Positions 1 to 10,002 of a stretch of DNA of 64,000 nt are shown in pieces (the first letter of the stretch is position 1; the number at the start of each line of letters is the position of its first letter). The stretch lies in NCBI GenBank assembly GCA_003290165.1, contig QNQO01000511.1, positions 124,001 through 188,000 of the forward strand, in the 5' to 3' direction. The notes under the pieces were generated by a model. It was given only the letters and a program-made list of their open reading frames with translations, was not told where the DNA came from and made no database searches. The translations under genes were made by a program, and so were the position numbers. The DNA comes from Berberis thunbergii. Its lineage: Eukaryota; Streptophyta; Magnoliopsida; Ranunculales; Berberidaceae.

Positions 1-122
1 CCGGATCAACAATGCTTACCAAATAATGATAACTTTTTTTTTTAGGTTGATTTAACAGAATGCATAGAAGGCCATTCTGCATTCCTCTGGACTTCCCAAC
101 ATGTTCTGCATCACCTAGCATT

Positions 123-748
123 GGATACCCTTTCACCAGTACTCAAGATCTCTCCTACCAAAATCAATGAAGCAGAATCGCCAAAAACGTAGTTTTCAAT
201 TCACCCCATCATGCATGATTTTGCGTAGTTCCCAGTTCGCCCCATCATGCATGATTTTGCCGCAGAGGAGACTTTTTAGTCTAATCAATTGTTAGCAACT
301 TCTGATTGTGAAATTTTATTTTTATTTTTTTTAGTGAAGAATTTTCAGACAATGCAAGACATGTATATTTGACTAACAATATGTAGAGTTTTGTAGGATG
401 TTTCATTTCAATAAAGTGCGTAGAGGCCTGAAAGGGTCATCTGCGACATTGCTGCTGTCTGTTTGAAAGTCCTGCAACATCGTTTCTGGTCTTCAAAACC
501 CTCCTGATTTGTAAATTAAAAAACACATCTTCAATACACTGCTAGATTTTTCTCCAACATCTTGAACTGGATACCATTCACGAGTACTCAATCTCTCCCA
601 CCAGAAACCAGAAATCAGTGAAGAAGAATTCCCAGAAAATGTAGTTCATGCTATTAATTGTTGTTAACTACTCAATCTCTCCCACCAGAAGATGATGAAG
701 GAGAATTCCCAGAAAATGTAGTTCATGCTATTCATTGTTGTTAACCCT
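123..748. repeat. Short, partly tandem duplicated blocks in non-genic DNA
   Basis: A block of roughly 80 bp (ACTCAATCTCTCCCACCAGA, then a purine-rich stretch, AATTCCCAGAAAATGTAG and TTCATGCTATT) occurs at about 570-668 and again directly after it at 669-748. A more diverged version lies at 123-203. A second small duplication (CCCATCATGCATGATTTTGC) is at about 206-262. I see no gene in 1-1014; this could be a decayed 3' region or an unknown repeat. Confidence 0.6.
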
Positions 749-1014
749 TGCTGACTATATAAGAGTTTTTCTTCTTTTTTTGTTCCGTTCTGGTTTTGCG
801 GAAAGTTCTATGTTACATGGTGAAAATTATAGCAAATTTTGTCATTTGAATAGGAATGTATAATTGCAACCAACAAGAATCAACAAATGGTGATGGCTGA
901 CACTCCATTCATCAGCAAGTTTTTCATTTACTTGTAAGGACTAGTCAAAAACAAAAAAAGAGGCAGAACCTGACAGATAGCTAAGCCGAGGCATGAACAC
1001 CAAATTTTTATGTG

Positions 1015-1928
1015 TTAGTCCAAGGACTTGCTTAAATCTTCAAAGTGAATGACCAGCCAATCAGCTTCACCAGCCACTGTCGCTCGAAGTTGTACCCCGA
1101 CATAGCAAATAAACAAGTCGGCATTGCCTGGTGTATGAGCCTATATGAAAATGAAAAGGGAACATCAGTCTGTTAGAAGCTTTCTAGTTTTAAATGCAAG
1201 TAACTATACATACTAAAATGATTGCAGAAAGTGCCGGCCAACGTGAGAACTCAGATGTGGTTCATTAGCTGATCTCGGAAGGTATTGGGATCATTCCTTG
1301 CCCTAGTCATGGCTGCATATGCAGGCAAACTATGCGGAATACAACTAAGAAGAGTAGCATTCTCAAGAATCCGAATCAGTAAATATCCCTTTGACAGATA
1401 CATGGACCCAATCTTAACAAATATGAGGGGTACTGAAATCAGCTTATTGTTATGGTATTCAAGATCTGTAAGTGTGTCATATCCCAAAGGAGAGGAATAC
1501 CCGCTTGAATGTCAGAAAAGTAAATTGCTCTTACTCATGACTTCCATCAGAGAAGTTTGTAACACATCGTCAGAGCTAGTTTTCTCCCAACCAAGAACAG
1601 TAGGGCAAACATAGGTTTAGAATGCTTAACTTACCTCAAGGTCAGGGGTGCCATCGCCATTCATGATCAGTGTCTTGTACCCACGGGCCTAAGAACCGAA
1701 TTTAATTAGCAATTTAGCATAATGATAAAAGCGATGAACGCCTGAGCTAAAATGCCACCCCAAAAGCACTAAAGCTATATGTTCCTTATATGTTGAACGG
1801 TTGTGGCTTTGCCGCCACTCTTGGAAGTGGCTCATTCTTGTAAAACCCAACAAATTCCCCATAACTTCCAAATAATAGTTGGTTGCAAATATGTTCTCAA
1901 AAGGGATCCCAATATGTAACGTGATGGG
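1015..1928 (-). pseudogene. Phosphoserine phosphatase (plastid type) 3' exons, frameshifted relic
   Basis: Three exon-like blocks read leftwards. Block 1 (about 1784-1928) encodes ITLHIGIPFENIFATN, continuing to NLLGF. A reading-frame shift follows, after which GGKATTVQHIR is read in another frame. Block 2 (1635-1688, flanked by AG and GT) encodes ARGYKTLIMNGDGTPDLE. Block 3 (1015-1140) encodes GNADLFICYVGVQLRA then ADWLV, and ends in TAA. Phosphoserine phosphatase, the last step of plastid serine synthesis, has this order: an NIFANQLLFG-like segment, a GGKA segment with the conserved Lys, the Mg-binding GDGxTD/GDGATDLE motif, then ADLFICYGGVQLRE. Here GDG and the following Asp remain, but ATD has become TPD. 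The splice sites of blocks 2 and 3 are intact, while block 1 has lost its frame and its GT donor. No upstream exons (DFD catalytic motif) were found to the right, so I call it a 5'-truncated pseudogene. Confidence 0.75.
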
Positions 1929-2436
1929 CTATAAAACACAGGACATAATTGTGTCAATAATTTGAATTGGACATCAGTTTTTAATAAATCAGCTATACTA
2001 CAGTTTGTTTATGCTGTCTGTTTTTTCTCTTTCATGGCACTTCAAACATGCAAGAGTAGCACTGTCTGATTCTACAATTGCATAGTAATCATTGGTTACC
2101 ATAACTAGCAGAAGGGAAATAAATGGAAGATGTTTCCGGAGTATACGGTACAGTAAAATTTGACATGGAATATTGACAGACGTAACTTCGATACGTTTAT
2201 AAGCTCTCCACAAAATGAACGATTTTACTGCAGAATACATTCAGAACATTTAGCTCACTCAAAACATTTGATATTATTCCACAAGAAAGAACAATCTTTT
2301 AGGACAAATCATTATAAATCATGAGTTGTACACATTATTACTCCCTTTGTACAGAGAGCAACAAATAAAGGAAATAATCTCAAATTCTTAATATTACTCA
2401 ATAAAGCTATAAAGTTCGTAATCTTTAACGTTCAGA

Positions 2437-2591
2437 TACTTTACATGTAATTCCAGATACGATATAGCAAGATAACCACAAAGAAAATCTGGACATTCAT
2501 TCCATATCATTTGGTACTTCACATGTAATTCCAAATACGGTATACAAGATAACCACAAAGAAAATCTGGACATTTCATTCCTTATCATTGG
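2437..2591. repeat. 78-bp tandem duplication upstream of the MADS-box gene
   Basis: Two adjacent copies (2437-2514 and 2515-2591) share TACTTtACATGTAATTCCA and ATAACCACAAAGAAAATCTG with a few substitutions. They end about 100 bp before the MADS-box start codon, so they form part of its promoter. Confidence 0.8.
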
Positions 2592-2595
2592 CTTC

Positions 2596-2603
2596 TATAA
2601 GTA
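2596..2603 (+). promoter_or_regulatory. Candidate TATA box of the MADS-box gene
   Basis: TATAAGTA lies 95 bp upstream of the ATG at 2691, directly after the 78-bp duplication. It is followed by a CT-rich leader (TTTCTTCTTG and similar) typical of plant 5' UTRs. The match is only moderate. Confidence 0.4.
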
Positions 2604-2690
2604 GTTCTAAAGTGTGAGTGAGAGAGGCACAACAAGAAGGGAAATTCTTTCTTCTTGTGTTAGTTTCTTCTTCTTCTCTGGGTGCCTAAC

Positions 2691-3455
2691 ATGGCTAGGA
2701 AGAAGGTGAAGCTTCAATGGATTGCTAATGATTCCGCAAGGAAAGCAACTTTCAAGAAAAGGAAGAAGGGCTTGATCAAGAAGGTGAGTGAATTAAGTAC
2801 CCTTTGTGGAGTGAGTGCATGTGCCATTGTTTATGGTCCATATGAGGCACAACCAGAGGTTTGGCCTAGTCACTCTGATGCACATAGGGTACTCACTCGG
2901 TTCAAAAGCTTGCCTGACATGGACCAAAACAAGAAGATGATGAACCAAGAGAGTTTCCTAAGGGAGAGGATAGCTAAGTTGAAGGAGAAACTGAAGAAGC
3001 AACAAAGGGAGAATAGAGGGTTTGAGGTTGCACGACTTATGAACCAAGTGTTGGCTGGTAGAGGCCTTCGGGATTTGGGAATGGAGCTTCTTAATGATCT
3101 GATCCACATGGTGGATGACAAGTCGAAGGTGATCCAAGAACGGGTTGAGGAGCTGAGCAAGGGGCAGACAGTGGAAGTGGCTCATCCTCATCCTCCACCT
3201 CCGCCACCACCACCACCACCACCAATGCCTGAGACAGCGGTTGCTAATGATCGAAATGGAGCAGTGGTTGGTGAAAAGACTGATCTGGACATCGCTATGG
3301 ATGCTATTAAGAGGCAGCCTTGGTTCATGGACGTCATGAATCCTCAAGGCAATGTGGGTGGTGGTGTTCATGACAACAACGTCAATGTCTTGCCTCCCTA
3401 CTCTGCTCCTCCTCATGCAGATTATGCTTCATGGACCAGTGGGTTTTTTCATTGA
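2691..3455 (+). CDS. Type I (Mgamma) MADS-box transcription factor, AGL80-like
   Basis: Single-exon gene of 254 aa; the first in-frame ATG gives MARKKVKLQWIANDSARKAT. Residues 1-60 form the SRF-type MADS domain, with KKVKL, RKATFKKRKKGLIKKVSELS, TLCGVSACAIVY and EVWPS. This signature is characteristic of the AGL80/PHERES (Mgamma) class and differs from MIKC proteins. A basic, Lys/Gln-rich helical stretch follows (about 80-115), then a charged region, then a run of about 11 prolines (about residues 168-180) preceded by HPHP, and a Gly/Asn-rich tail ending in WTSGFFH. There is no K domain and no intron, as expected for type I genes. In Arabidopsis, AGL80 works in the central cell of the female gametophyte and Mgamma proteins pair with Malpha proteins; such a role here is inferred from family. 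A GTG codon three codons upstream is in frame but not a credible start. Confidence 0.92.
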   Translation: MARKKVKLQWIANDSARKATFKKRKKGLIKKVSELSTLCGVSACAIVYGPYEAQPEVWPSHSDAHRVLTRFKSLPDMDQNKKMMNQESFLRERIAKLKEKLKKQQRENRGFEVARLMNQVLAGRGLRDLGMELLNDLIHMVDDKSKVIQERVEELSKGQTVEVAHPHPPPPPPPPPPPMPETAVANDRNGAVVGEKTDLDIAMDAIKRQPWFMDVMNPQGNVGGGVHDNNVNVLPPYSAPPHADYASWTSGFFH

Positions 3456-5107
3456 GTTTTATTATCCAGTCTTTAGTAATTTTGTTTTCGTCTGTGTGTT
3501 CATTTCTGTCATCCCTGTCTACTTTGATGTCTGTCATTCAAGTAATGTTTATGGGCTTGTAGCCTAGTACTATCGTGAAGATGTTGAATTGTTATGTTTC
3601 TTTTTTCATGGTGTTCTGTTCTGTTATGTTAATAAATAAACTTGTGGTTTTTGGACCAATTTATGCTTCTCTTCCCAATCACTACTTTATGATCACAGTC
3701 AAGGTTCAGTTATTTCCTTTTGATTTGTTCGAAATGATCTCAAGCTCAAGAATAATGTGGATAACTTCAAAGTTTATGCTGGCAAAAAGTTTGATTAAGG
3801 AAGATACTGTCAATTATAACTAAGTTGCAGAAATCTTGAGATTTGATTCAATCCTTTTCCCATTTGAGAATGACATAATGAGCAAATTTTTATGATCTCC
3901 TTGATACATTGTATGATAACGAAGATCAGATCTCCCAGATATTACTATCAAGATTTGATCTCCTTAAACCAAGGAAATCTGATATTAATTATGACAGTAC
4001 AGAAAATCACATTCAACTTTATTGTACAACTGTTTCTCCATGACATAATGAAGCAATGTGTAAAAGAAATAAATAGGTAATAGACCGGCAGAATATAAGG
4101 GATTCAAAAGTATAACAGCATACCTGGATCATTTGACGAAAACCTCCAAAAACCAGATACACATTAGTTGTTGCAAAATCAATCCCTTTTCACAAAGAAG
4201 CTAGGGCCTCACTCTCTAGAAATGTTGCAAAATCAGATAGCTTAGCAAATCCCAGAAGCTCCATTCGTGAGATGGTAACATGCAATCTCTTCAAGAATTA
4301 GCTCCATTCGTGAGATGGTAACATGCAATCTCTTCAATATAGTCAGATGAGAACATACTTCGATCTTAGATAATTCAAAACATATCAAAAGTATGATCTC
4401 TAAGATGTGCAAGTCTTCCTCGTCACTCTGGCCTGAAAATCCATACTGCATTAGTCTCAGATCATGTCTAGTTTTTCCAATAAAATATCAAATGAGGCAG
4501 TTCTCTTTCCAGGGAACTTTCAATAGCTCTCATGCTTCTTCCAGATAAAGGAGAGATTGGTAACATAACGTATACGAAGACAAGATATAATTAAAGTCGA
4601 ATGTCTTTCAAAATTCATCAGGCCAAGCACACATGAAACAAGTCAAAAGTTAAAACATGTTATGTGATTGTAAAGTTGATGATGCTCAAAACACGTTCTG
4701 TATGTTACATCAATAGTTGGTCTTCACAAGATTTTCCAGTATGATTAAAATAGTTTCATAAAATGTTGACATTACTATCGGTCAAATGAAGAACACAATT
4801 TTGAAACTCCCTGACTACCGTGGTTTTACGATCTATAACACTCAGACTAAAGAATCCTTAACTATCGCAGTTTTCATAAAAGCTCACTAAATTAGGAAAC
4901 TATCTAAAATTCAACTTCATTATTTTGACAATTTTTTTCTAGCCCTAAGTCGACCGAAAGAAGATAGAATCAAAGTAGCACCATCAGATGACATAAGATT
5001 GAAAAGGAACTTCAAAATAATACCTGAGTGTCTTTCAAATTTCATCTATAGATCCTGATTTTACAGAAGTCCAGGTTTCTGCAACTACTCTGAGAAGAAT
5101 GACTATT
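3456..5107. other. Intergenic; no recognised gene
   Basis: The first few hundred bases are probably the MADS gene's 3' UTR (AATAAATAAA at about 3630). There is a 43-bp tandem duplication at 4257-4299 and 4300-4342 (agctCCATTCGTGAGATGG). On the minus strand near 4130-4185 a short open stretch (DFATTNVYLVFGGFRQMIQ) is followed by GTATGC, which looks like a splice donor. It could be an exon of the unrecognised minus-strand gene beginning at 5536, but I cannot join them. Confidence 0.4.
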
Positions 5108-5536
5108 TCATTCATTGCTTCTTTTGCATGGAAGTTTGATTTCTTTTGACAATGTTCCGTAACTGATTTTCCTCAAGGTGGTGATACAACTCATGGATTC
5201 CTTCATATTAGGATTTAGACTATCTCCACCAACCCCAGAAATGCAGTGTTCATCCTCAAATGATTCCACAGTAGAATGTATAAATCTACTAGAATGAGAT
5301 AAGTAACCTAAAAGAGCATCTTGGGTTATAGCAGTTTCCAGAGCCTGAGAAATCCTGCCCAGAAAGGGGATAGCATATCTAAACGTTCTACTTGGAATAG
5401 GATCAACAAAAATAAACGAATTTCCATATCCTTGGAAATGCAAACCGAGGTAAGTTTTTAGATGCAACCTTGTGAAGGTAAATGTTGTTGAAGCGGTGAG
5501 AGTTGAGACTTTTAAAGGTTCATTTGGAGCTTCCAT
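5108..5536 (-). CDS. Unrecognised protein, possible first exon of a minus-strand gene
   Basis: Open frame of 142 aa from the ATG at 5534-5536 (MEAPNEPLKVSTLTAS...). It has a Thr-rich start, aromatic residues at alternating positions (LKTYLGLHFQGYGNSFIFVD) and IPSRTFRYAIPFLGRIS. The composition looks like real coding sequence, but I recognise no domain. The C-terminal part (KEIKLPCKRSNE) is plain, and the true exon may end earlier at a splice site. The start codon lies 106 bp from the outer edge of the long LTR at 5642, so the retrotransposon sits in this gene's leader or promoter. It may be a pseudogene remnant. Confidence 0.35.
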   Translation of the reverse strand: MEAPNEPLKVSTLTASTTFTFTRLHLKTYLGLHFQGYGNSFIFVDPIPSRTFRYAIPFLGRISQALETAITQDALLGYLSHSSRFIHSTVESFEDEHCISGVGGDSLNPNMKESMSCITTLRKISYGTLSKEIKLPCKRSNE

Positions 5537-5641
5537 AGCAATCAAAGTATGGGTGTGTTGTTTCCTTAGCTGTAGAGAATACTTGTACAATGTTTTCAGT
5601 GAACAACTAGGAAACTTCGGAACAACGGGACAGTGAAGCTG

Positions 5642-8600
5642 TGTAATACCCGCCTAATTAAATAAATATAAAATTTCTTTTGTAAACCTTAATGTTGATG
5701 GGTTGTTACCCAATTGTATTTGGGCTTGGTTGTGGACTTTTATTAAACTAATAAGTAGGGTTTTTATTTTTGTGAAAGAGGGGGTGTATTCGAAAGTTCG
5801 GTGGGGGCGAATAGCCACTCACCTTATAAAGGGTAACCCTATTTCTTCATTTCTTTCTCTCTTTTCTTTTCTCCTTCATTCTCTCTTCTTTTTTTTCGAT
5901 GGCTAAAAGGTTGCCAGAGAGGAGGAAAAACAGAGGGTTCAATTGGAGGAAGAGAGGCGGAAAGAGGCTGCCAGACAACCTTCCATCTTCTTCTTCGCCG
6001 CTCTCTCTCTATTCTGCTCTTCAATGGTGGGAGAAAGGGCCGAGCAGTGAGAGGAGATAAAGATGAGATTCACCAACTTTGTGGAGAGTAGGAGACTCGT
6101 CAGATCCACCAATCGAAAGAGCTTCTCATCACTGATTCTCCAATTTCAGATCTAGTTAAGGTGAGAGATTTTCGATTTGTTTATGTTAGGAGGCGGTTTC
6201 GTCGTGGAGGTCAGCGATTGCAGTGGTCTGAATGTAGAACCATTGCTATGTCTAATTCCTTTCATTCGTTTGTTGATAATGTTGGAGGTAGGACATGTTA
6301 TCTTGTGGGGTTACTGCGAATGTAGTTACTTATACTACTCTGATCAATGCTTGTTGTAATCAAGGTGACATTCGAAAAGCAAGTTGCTTGTTTGATGAAC
6401 TGATTGGGAAGAATATTGAGCCAACAGTTGTGACTTACACCACACTCATACATGGTTTATGCAAGGAGAGTAAGATTGATGAAGCCGAGGGGTTGTTTAG
6501 AAGGATGAAGGGATGTCAGGTGAATCCCAATATTTACACTTACAATGCTTTGATTGATGGATATAGCAAAAATGCTAACATGGGAAAAGCACTTGAAATG
6601 TATAAGGAGTTATTGGGGGTAAGAGGTTGTAAAGTTTACTCCTTTCGGGTTCAGTGTGAATAGAGATGTAAAGTTACAGTTAATGAATTTTCAAGGGCAG
6701 TCCATGGTGATCATTCTACATTGGGGTTTATCGAGAAGAACGAAGCTTTCGAGGCCGAAGCAGACTGATTTCATTCAGAGAGGATTCTGTATTACATTGG
6801 AAGAAGGCATTTGGCGGGGAAGATCCAGTGAGTTTATTTTCATCCTCTTTCATATAATTTTTGTATTGATTTTTGATTCCATTCATTTTGGGTTTTCTTA
6901 TGTCATAAAATTCTTGATTAGGTTCTTTGTTGACCTCCAGTGTTTATTATGGTATTGCGTGGAAATCAAACTTGATGTTGTCAAGGTTGTTGGATTCGAT
7001 CATTTATTCATTTCTTAGTCTTTAGATTTGGTATGACTTTTGCTAATTGAGTAAACAATGCTACCATTGTTAGCATGTTTATATGTCATCTAATGAAAAC
7101 CCATTACTGGTGAACAAAGAAAACTGTAAGAAGCTCAAGCTTCCCAATGGAAAGAGGTGTGTGAGCCACTAGGTTATTTGTTTGTTCAAGTTGCCGAGAT
7201 TCTAGTAAGGTGGTTCGGGTGTTTTTATGTGCTTTCCCTTTCACTCGATTAGGGTTCCTGCACTTTGGATGAAACATTGATCATACAGTTGGATGTGAGT
7301 GTGTTATCTCATTCTCTCTTTTTCTGTGAGTTTTCTTCATTCCTTCTCTTTTACTGCGAGTTTTCTTATTCCATGTATCTTGAAATCCTTGTTTCTTGAC
7401 TGAATTAGGTATTTTTAGGATTTGATGACGGGGTTTTTATTTTCATGGATGTGAGCTCTCTTTTACCCCTTTCAGTTTGTTTTATGAGATGGTTTTGATA
7501 GTTATGTGTTATGTGTTTAATATACTTTGATTAAACCCTCATTTTTCTTTCTTCCTGATTTTGCCCTTAACTTGGTAGATTAAGGTGATGGGGTTTGATT
7601 ACTTTAATTAATTGATTGGAGTGAATGAATGGATACCCCTTGTAGTTCACATTGACTTTAGGCAATTGTCAAGGCATTCGGGGTTTTCTAGGTCATACAG
7701 TAAATGGGTATGGGTATGGGTATGGATATGTATGTTGACAGTGTATGTTCTATATTGATTGTCACTGTCTAATCAATAGATGTGGTCATGATAGGTGGTT
7801 TTCAAAAGAAAAGGTGGATTTCCATAAGGATAGTCAGGTATAGCCAGTAATGGAACTTGTTTTCTTGTCACGCGTATGTGACTATGTTAAAAGAATGTTT
7901 GTGCTTGCGACACACTTGTTTTTCATTCTTTTTTTGAAGGAGATGGCAAAATAGATTTTGTCATGTTGTGAATATCACCTTGGTAATGCTTTATGTATAT
8001 ATGGTTCTTGTAAAGGGAATGTGATGTGACGTTAATTGATTTGGAAAAAAATAATGACTCAAATAAAATCTTTGGTAAATGTTCTTTTTCCACAACTCCA
8101 GAGAAAAAAAAAATGTGAAAAGAAATGAAAATTTTGTATACAGACTTGCTTGTATACGTGTGATATTATTATGGGTATGCAGACTTGCTTGCATATCGGT
8201 GCACCGTTCCATGTGTGTTCGGTTGTACGTGTAGATTTAGGAAGAATGCTTGCCATGGATCGAACTTCGGGTGAGATGACATGTTCCTTTAGGTGGCACC
8301 CCACTTGGAACATGTACGCTCCGAGTGGTTTCGAAGGCAAGGGAGACACACTGGGGTGAGGTGTGTTCGGCACAGGAGGAGAGTGCGATTGTGGAAAAAG
8401 AAGCCAAGAATTAGAAAACAAAATAAATAATTAAATTAAACCATTGAATTGAGCATGCCATGAAATTGTGTATAGATTATTTTAGTTTATACTAGGTTAG
8501 CCTTGAGGGAAGAAACTAACAGCTCATTCGAACCTTGAATGAGAACTACATGTCTTCCTAAAGGTAGAAAGAAAAATGTGTTTGTTTAATATTTCAATGG

Positions 8601-9112
8601 TAGCCTAATATGATTATGAATTGTATTGTTGTTGCATTTATGAAGGTTGATAACTCCTAAATTTTATTTATTGGTAATAAATAATGCATATTTATTTATT
8701 AGGATGATCACACCATTGCCTCATTGAGGAACTACCTGATGGTGTGGTTATTAATTGTTTGGTTTATTTTAATATTATCATGTGCGTATTTATTAACTTT
8801 TGGGATGAAGATTTCTCACACCGGCTTTATTGCTGACCCGAGTGAGCTTTTGCTTCTTGGGTACATTCCTTTTGGAATGTAGCCGAGTAGTCTTTCAGGT
8901 TTAGAGATTTTGAGCTGCATTATTGGAGTTCCGCTAGTGAGCTAGCCATGTCAGTCTTCTCCGGGTTAGACTTTTTATTCGTTTTCGTTGTTTAGTGTTG
9001 CTGCTATTTGTTTCTGTTATTATTGAATTCTCACGTCCCGAGTTTTGGGGGAAACGGATAATCCTAAGTGGATTTTGGGATTTTCGCTTCCTTCGAAAAT
9101 CGGGGCGTGACA
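5642..9112 (+). mobile_element. Long LTR of a Ty3/gypsy chromovirus-type element, left copy
   Basis: It begins TGTAATACCC and ends GGGGCGTGACA, the TG...CA ends and 'CCCG...CGGGGCGTGACA' style of plant chromovirus (Tekay/Del-like) LTRs. It is followed after 4 bases by TGGTATCAGAGC, the initiator tRNA-Met primer-binding site. It is 3471 bp long, within the range of Tekay LTRs. A TATA-like ACCTTATAAAGGG is at about 5821-5833, followed by a CT-rich leader. The inner 50 bp (9063-9112) are missing from the right copy. Much of 6170-6830 is not typical LTR but carries a PPR fragment. The element's gag-pol is absent. Lineage is inferred from the end motifs only. Confidence 0.75.
6295..6663 (+). pseudogene. 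P-class PPR gene fragment captured inside the long LTR (left arm)
   Basis: The 122-aa frame contains about three consecutive 35-residue pentatricopeptide repeats: NVVTYTTLINACCNQGD, then EPTVVTYTTLIHGLCKESK, then NPNIYTYNALIDGYSKNAN. P-class PPR proteins bind organellar RNA. This piece lacks a transit peptide, an ATG in proper context and most of a repeat array, and it runs into unrelated sequence after KELLGV. It is a transduplicated fragment, still uninterrupted in frame. An identical copy is in the right arm (12634-13002). Confidence 0.8.
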
Positions 9113-9116
9113 TTTT

Positions 9117-9128
9117 TGGTATCAGAGC
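9117..9128 (+). other. Primer-binding site shared by long LTR and TRIM internal region
   Basis: TGGTATCAGAGC is complementary to the 3' end of plant initiator tRNA-Met. It sits 4 bp after the CA end of the long LTR (9112). The sequence downstream is the TRIM internal region, so this site is also the point where the two element types are joined. Confidence 0.85.
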
Positions 9129-9230
9129 CTGACCCAGCCGGAAGTGTGCCACGTGGAGGTGGGCCCTCGGGCAACGTGGACGTTGTGCCTGTGTGGCCAA
9201 CGAGGACGTTGGGCCTTAAGGGGGGTGGAC

Positions 9231-9498
9231 TGTGAGACCCTTGTTTGGGCGGACTTGAGGGGGAGGGTGAGGGTGAGGGTTGGAGCCCAATAGGCCCAAC
9301 AGGCCCGTGGATCCCAAGAGGAGTTGGGCTAGCTACCAAGGGGAAACATAGTCTCACATCGCCTGGGTAGGGAAGGATGATGATCTTTATATGTGAAGGG
9401 TTATCTCCCCATTGTATAGAGGCCTTTTAAAGCCGTGCGGGCCGGATGGTAGCCCAAAGCGGACAGTATCTGTACAGTGCGGGAGGCGGGTCGTCACA
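9231..9498 (+). repeat. TRIM LTR copy 1 (268 bp)
   Basis: Starts TGTGAGACCC and ends GGGTCGTCACA. It contains a G-quadruplex motif at 9259-9279 (runs of 5, 3, 3 and 3 G with 1- to 3-base loops), a CACATCGCCTGGG segment, a TATA-like TTTATATGTG near 9387 and the AAAGCGGACAGTATC block that I associate with plant TRIM/LARD LTRs. Confidence 0.85.
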
Positions 9499-9615
9499 GT
9501 TTGGTATCAGAGCCTGACCCAGCCGGAAGTGTGCCACGTGGAGGTGGGCCCTCGGGCAACGTGGACGTTGTGCCTGTGTGGCCAACGAGGACGTTGGGCC
9601 TTAAGGGGGGTGGAC

Positions 9616-9883
9616 TGTGAGACCCTTGTGTGGGCGGACTTGAGGGGGAGGGTGAGGGTGAGGGTTGGAGCCCAATAGGCCCAACAGGCCCGTGGATCCC
9701 AAGAGGAGTTGGGCGAGCTACCAAGGGGAAACATAGTCCCACATCGCCTGGGTAGGGGAGGTTGATGATCTTTATATGTGCAGGGTCATCTCCTCATTGT
9801 ACAGAGGCCTTTTAAAGCCGTGCGGGCCGGATGGTAGCCCAAAGCGGACAGTATCTGTACAGTGCGGGAGGCGGGTCGTCACA
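9616..9883 (+). repeat. TRIM LTR copy 2 (268 bp)
   Basis: Same boundaries as copy 1 (TGTGAGACCC...GTCGTCACA), with a few substitutions. The G-rich motif is at 9644-9664. The next internal domain follows immediately at 9884. Confidence 0.85.
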
Positions 9884-10002
9884 GTTTGGTATCAGAGCCT
9901 GACCCAGCCGGAAGTGTGCCACGTGGAGGTGGGCCCTCGGGCAACGTGGACGTTGTGCCTGTGTGACCAACGAGGACGTTGGGCCTTAAGGAGGGGGTGG
10001 AC

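Noticed and set aside
2958..3416. 152-aa minus-strand frame with a run of Trp opposite the MADS gene
   Set aside because: It is the antisense of the proline-run region of the MADS-box gene.
7690..7735. Telomere-like GGGTATGGGTATGGGTATGG in the LTR
   Set aside because: The unit GGGTAT is not the plant telomere repeat TTTAGGG, and there are only three copies.
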